In this document: positions 40,889 to 45,000 of the stretch, piece by piece
How the letters are laid out: each line of letters opens with the position of its first letter
Position numbering within the stretch: the stretch's first letter is position 1
DNA from: Mesostigma viride
Lineage: Eukaryota; Streptophyta; Mesostigmatophyceae; Mesostigmatales; Mesostigmataceae
Assembly: GCA_009746045.1 (NCBI GenBank)
Contig: RPFO01001091.1
Span: 1-45,000, forward strand
DNA: 45,000 nt
Reading direction: 5' to 3'
Position numbers and translations under genes: made by a program
Notes under the pieces: model-generated
The model's input: the letters and a program-made list of their open reading frames with translations, nothing else
Told to the model about the DNA's origin: nothing
The model's database searches: none

Positions 40889-40930
40889 TCAGGGCAGGCG
40901 TGGCAGCCACCGAGGGGGGGGGCGGGGGGT

Positions 40931-40982
40931 GTGGGGGGCGGAGCCCCCCACGCGGGGGGTTTGGGGGGCGGCAGCCCCCCAA
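40931..40982 (-). promoter_or_regulatory. Two adjacent perfect GC hairpins before the non-LTR start codon
   Basis: GTGGGGGGC-GGA-GCCCCCCAC (40931-40951) and TTGGGGGGC-GGCA-GCCCCCCAA (40961-40982), each with 9 bp arms and a 3-4 base loop. They lie in the 5' leader, about 45 nt from the start codon, where they could control translation or act as a packaging signal. Confidence 0.6.
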
Positions 40983-40996
40983 CGCGCTGCGGTCGC

Positions 40997-42084
40997 GGTA
41001 CCGCCTGCCGTCCGGCACTTTGAAGCCCGCCGGTGCTATAATTCCTATCGTCCACGCATGTTTTCCCCTGCCTCAAACCGCACGTTGCATTTAAATCTGG
41101 AGCCCAAAATTCACTGAAAACGTGTGCCAGCCGGTAGCAAACTGGGCCAAGCTGCCACGGAATGGTGGTACCGCCTGCCGTCCGGCACTTTGAAGCCCGC
41201 CGGTGCTATAATTCCTATCGTCCACGCATGTTTTCCCCTGCCTCAAACCGCACGTTGCATTTAAATCTGGAGCCCAAAATTCACTGAAAACGTGTGCCAG
41301 CCGGTAGCAAACTGGGCCAAGCTGCCACGGAATGGTGGTACCGCCTGCCGTCCGGCACTTTGAAGCCCGCCGGTGCTATAATTCCTATCGTCCACGCATG
41401 TTTTCCCCTGCCTCAAACCGCACGTTGCATTTAAATCTGGAGCCCAAAATTCACTGAAAACGTGTGCCAGCCGGTAGCAAACTGGGCCAAGCTGCCACGG
41501 AATGGTGGTACCGCCTGCCGTCCGGCACTTTGAAGCCCGCCGGTGCTATAATTCCTATCGTCCACGCATGTTTTCCCCTGCCTCAAACCGCACGTTGCAT
41601 TTAAATCTGGAGCCCAAAATTCACTGAAAACGTGTGCCAGCCGGTAGCAAACTGGGCCAAGCTGCCACGGAATGGTGGTACCGCCTGCCGTCCGGCACTT
41701 TGAAGCCCGCCGGTGCTATAATTCCTATCGTCCACGCATGTTTTCCCCTGCCTCAAACCGCACGTTGCATTTAAATCTGGAGCCCAAAATTCACTGAAAA
41801 CGTGTGCCAGCCGGTAGCAAACTGGGCCAAGCTGCCACGGAATGGTGGTACCGCCTGCCGTCCGGCACTTTGAAGCCCGCCGGTGCTATAATTCCTATCG
41901 TCCACGCATGTTTTCCCCTGCCTCAAACCGCACGTTGCATTTAAATCTGGAGCCCAAAATTCACTGAAAACGTGTGCCAGCCGGTAGCAAACTGGGCCAA
42001 GCTGCCACGGAATGGTGGTACCGCCTGCCGTCCGGCACTTTGAAGCCCGCCGGTGCTATAATTCCTATCGTCCACGCATGTTTT
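40997..42084 (-). repeat. 5' tandem monomers of the non-LTR element, 170 bp x ~6.4
   Basis: The word CCGCCTGCCG recurs at 41001, 41171, 41341, 41511, 41681, 41851 and 42021, exactly 170 bp apart, and the units look identical by eye. The outermost copy is cut after CGCATGTTTT and followed by six extra bases and the target duplication. A position at the element's 5' end suggests promoter monomers, as in mouse L1. Confidence 0.93.
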
Positions 42085-42090
42085 TATAAT

Positions 42091-42104
42091 TCGATGATAT
42101 ATTT
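42091..42104. repeat. Right 14 bp target site duplication of the non-LTR element
   Basis: TCGATGATATATTT, identical to 35575-35588. Confidence 0.93.
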
Positions 42105-45000
42105 AATAAGGTGGAGGGCGCAAAGTACTTTACGGTGCTCGATTGTGCAGACGGTTTTTGGCAACTTCGGATCGCCCCCGAAGATTGCCATAAAACAGCC
42201 TTTGCCACGCCTTTTGGCCATTACCAATTCCGCGTGGCGGCCATGGGCTTGTGTAACAGCCCTGCCTCTTTTCAGATGCTCATGAACCACCTCTTTAGGT
42301 CGGTGATGGGCACTAGTCGGCTGCCCCAGGTCTCGGCAGACCTGCGCGACCCGACTATCCCGTGGGACCCGGGGACGCAGCCGTACAAACGCACCTGCGT
42401 GGCCATCTACTTGGATGACATCCTCATTTTCTCTCGCACGTTCGAGGAGCACTTGGAGGATGTTGCCGCGGTTCTGCAGATCATGGCGGATAATAAACTG
42501 TCCGCCCGCCGCAGCAAGGTAGAATCAGGCCGCAGCGTCCCCTTTCTAGGCCACATTCTCTCGGACAAGGGCGTGTCCACGGACCCCGATAAGGTCGCCG
42601 CCGTCCAACAGTGGCCTGTTCCCGCGAATGTTCGCGCCTTGCGCAGCTTCTTGAGCTTGGTATCGTATTATCGCCGCTTCATCCCGCGTTTCGCGACCAT
42701 TGCGGCCCCTCTTACTCACCTCCTCAAGAAGGACGTACCGTGGGAATGGCCAGGCCTGTGTCAACAGGCCTTTGACCTGCTGAAGGCCAGGCTCGCCACT
42801 GCGCCTGTCCTCATCCTTCCGGATCCCACCAAGCCATTCGTGGTCAATAGCGATTCTAGCAAGGTTGCTATTGGCGGTGTGCTGCTCCAAGACCATGGTC
42901 TCGGTCTCCAACCGGTCGAGTATATCTCCCGGACGATGATCCCGGCCGAAAGAAATTACCCGGTCCATCAGCAAGAGTTGTTGGCCGTGGTGTACTGTTG
43001 CCATACTTGGCGGCACCATCTTCTGGGTGCTCAGTTCAACGTGGCCATGGCCGAACCCGACCCTGCGGACCCGTACCGCTTGATCATCCAGACCGACCAT
43101 CGGCCCCTCACGCACTTGTTGACGCAGCCCACGCTTACGCCACGCCAAGCCCGTTGGCTTGAATATTTGGCACAGTTCGGTCCGTTCAAGATCGAATATG
43201 TCAAGGGCCTTGACAACACGGTCCCTGACGCCCTGTCGCGTCGCCCCGACTATTGGTTTTATGAGGATCTTGACGTTTTGGCCACGACGTTGATCCCCTC
43301 CCATGGTCCCGTCGCCCCCTTTGGCGACCGCTTAAGCGACCCGATGAGCCCCTTCCTCTTCTGTGGCGCCACAACCGCGGAGGTTGACACTGTTGACCAT
43401 TCCGTGCGCCTCGCCGGCAGCACCCCTGCACGTGAGGGCACGTGCGCAGCCGCAGGGGGGGGAAGGACTTCGGCCCCGTATAGCCATGTGGTGCCGGCGA
43501 CAGGAGTTTACCCTCCAATGCAGCCCCTTGGAGAGGCATTCACGTTGGCAAATACTGCAACAACGGTCGTCATCAGCTCGGACCTAGAGCGCCTCATCTC
43601 GCGCTTCACAGTCACTGAGGACAAGGCAAATGAAGCCATAGCTGCCCGCCCTCAGAGCATGGACGGCTACCCAGCCAAGTTTCAAAACGGGTTCCTTTAC
43701 GTGAATGTCAGTGGCCAGGCGGCCCGTCAAGACTCATGGCGCTTGTATGTCCCCCAAATATGCCGCGCTGAGGTATTATTTGAGTTACATGACTCCGTCT
43801 TGGGGGGACACCAAGGCCAGGACAGGCTGTTAGCGAGGGCCCGGAGGTCCTACTATTGGCCTAAGATGGCTCGGGATGTGCGGGAGTATGTCAGTACCTG
43901 TGACAGCTGCCAGCACATGAAGCCACGGAATACGGGCAAACAGGGCGTTCCAAAGGAAATTCCAGACCCCATGTTCCCTTGGGACTCGGTGATGATGGAT
44001 TTCATTGGGCCCTTGCCAGAGACCAAGGCGGGCAATGCTCAGATCCTGGTAGTGGTGGACCGGCTCACGCGGAGATGCCATTTAATCCCCTGCAAGGCCA
44101 CACTGACGGCTGAAGAGTGTGCCCACTTGTTCCTAAACAATGTGTTCCGGCTCCATGGCATGCCCCGACAATTTATCACCGACAAGGACAAACTGTTCAC
44201 GTCGAAATTTTGGACCTCATTTTTTCAGGTCGTCGGGACTAAGTTGTCTATGGGTACGGCCTATCACAGTAGCTCTTCTCACATGGTGGAGAGAGTGAAT
44301 CGGGTGGTGGAAGAGGCACTGCGGCACTACCTGGATCGAGACGGGAGGAATTGGGACGAAGTGCTGGGATTCATTGAGTTTTCACTCAATAATGCCCCCC
44401 ATTCTGCCCACGGGTATACCCCGTTCTTTCTTGATACAGGCAGGCATCCCCTTACTCCCACCGATCTCTTGACCGCCCCAGCCATCACCACGACAACGGA
44501 GCTACGCTCCACAGTCGCAGGGGCGCGGGAGCTGGTACAACGGATGGTGCAAGCTCATTCCAGCGCCATAAGTGGCCTACGTCAGGCGCGTGCCAAGTAC
44601 ATGGCGCGAGTCCAAAGTACCCTGGACAGGCGCACCCCTGCAATCGAAGCAGGTGACTTGGTTTTAATTGAGGGCCCCCACCAAGGCCGCTTCTCGCACA
44701 AGTTCGAGGACAGCCTGAAGGTCAAGCTCCGCCCCTTATTCCTTGGACCGTATCTGGTGGAGAAGGTGTTCAATGAGGTGATGGTGTCTGTCGCCATCCC
44801 GGACTCGTGGCAGCTGAAGTCCAATGTTTTCCACGTTGACCAGCTTAAGCTTTACCGCAAGAGCACCTTCCCAGGTCGTGTCATGGCACCCGCCCCCTTG
44901 GAGTTCAACCCCGAGACGGGCGAACCCGAGGATGAGGTGGAGGACATTGTAGCCCACCGCAATCGAGGCCGTCGCCGCGAGTACCTCCTTAAGTGGAAGT
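42105..45000 (+). CDS. pol: Element 2 Pol, C-terminal part: RT, RNase H, integrase, start of chromodomain
   Basis: Open without a stop for 965 codons to the window end, in the same frame as 34488-35588 once the insert is removed. RT: LDCADGFW (about 42138), CNSPASFQ (about 42255), YLDD (42408-42419). RNase H: NSDSSK (about 42848) and TDHRPL (about 43100). A G-run with AAGGGRTSAP follows (about 43450). Integrase: HHCC region (about 43790-43920), Asp in MMDFIGP (43998), Asp in ITDKDKLF (44181), Glu in SHMVERVN (about 44288), GPY module (about 44745). The last codons, VEDIVAHR...EYLLKWK, are the start of a chromodomain that continues past the window. About 25 extra residues lie between RT motif B and YLDD, as in element 1. 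The integrase motif GTAYHSSSSH is also shared. All catalytic positions look intact. Confidence 0.95.

Larger units (their letters stand above)
35589..42090 (-). mobile_element. Non-LTR retrotransposon with restriction-like endonuclease, 6.5 kb, inserted antisense in element 2 pol
   Basis: Flanked by an exact 14 bp duplication. Read on the minus strand: a partial then six full 170 bp monomers, a leader with two GC hairpins, one long protein (PHD, RING-H2, zinc-finger-like motifs, RT, CCHC, restriction-like endonuclease) and a 3' tail of about 130 nt ending TAATTATATTTTTA without a long poly(A). RT plus C-terminal CCHC and endonuclease place it with the R2/R4/NeSL/CRE-type group of early-branching non-LTR elements rather than the APE type. 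Removal restores an open pol frame in the host element, so it inserted after element 2 was intact. Confidence 0.9.
31193..45000 (+). mobile_element. Ty3/Gypsy chromovirus (element 2), incomplete at window end and interrupted
   Basis: GC-rich relative of element 1. Presumed LTR, a leader of about 170 nt, gag (32603), then protease-RT-RNase H-integrase to the start of the chromodomain at the window edge. A non-LTR element occupies 35589-42090. Without it pol is open in a single frame from about 34488 to the window end, with no stop. It lacks the small hybrid-binding ORF of element 1. Confidence 0.9.

Overview
The window is nuclear DNA of a eukaryote. Coding stretches carry GT-AG introns, and most of the sequence is satellite and transposable elements; I see no bacterial operon, rRNA or tRNA. 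The host cannot be named from this sequence. A protist, alga or fungus with a repeat-rich genome would fit, but that is a guess.

Layout. 1-7100: mosaic satellite of about 61-71 bp units. 7360-8140: G-rich minisatellite of about 30 bp. 8141-10340: no recognisable gene, ending in an AT-rich tract. 10440-11015: three tandem copies of a 229 bp unit, leading into a split gene (about 11092-14503) for a transposase-like protein. 14504-16039: spacer with short-motif arrays. 16045-28538: complete Ty3/Gypsy chromovirus (element 1) with two 571 bp LTRs that look identical and a CAATC target duplication. It carries an extra small ORF before gag, a TTAA-flanked non-autonomous DNA element just before the gag start, gag, pol ending in a chromodomain, and a large extra ORF after pol. 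28544-30961: short palindromic repeats, a small RG-rich ORF, a CTCAG/CTGAG array and a minus-strand ORF with a duplicated TATA region. 30962-31192: (GAAT)n/(GGAT)n. 31193-45000: a second, GC-rich chromovirus (element 2) that runs off the window. Its pol is split by a 6.5 kb minus-strand non-LTR retrotransposon (35589-42090) with a 14 bp target duplication.

How the parts relate. Both LTR elements encode gag with a CCHC knuckle, and protease, reverse transcriptase, RNase H, integrase and chromodomain. They share an extra stretch in RT between motif B and YLDD and an unusual integrase motif, so they belong to one lineage despite very different base composition. The non-LTR element encodes a PHD finger, a RING-H2 finger, two further zinc-finger-like motifs, RT, a CCHC knuckle and a restriction-like endonuclease. 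It sits behind about 6.4 copies of a 170 bp monomer that probably serve as its promoter.

Caution. Nearly all frame breaks in the window (about 16) have the same sign, a single lost base, and many lie in G/C homopolymers. The broken ORFs may therefore be assembly errors rather than decayed genes.
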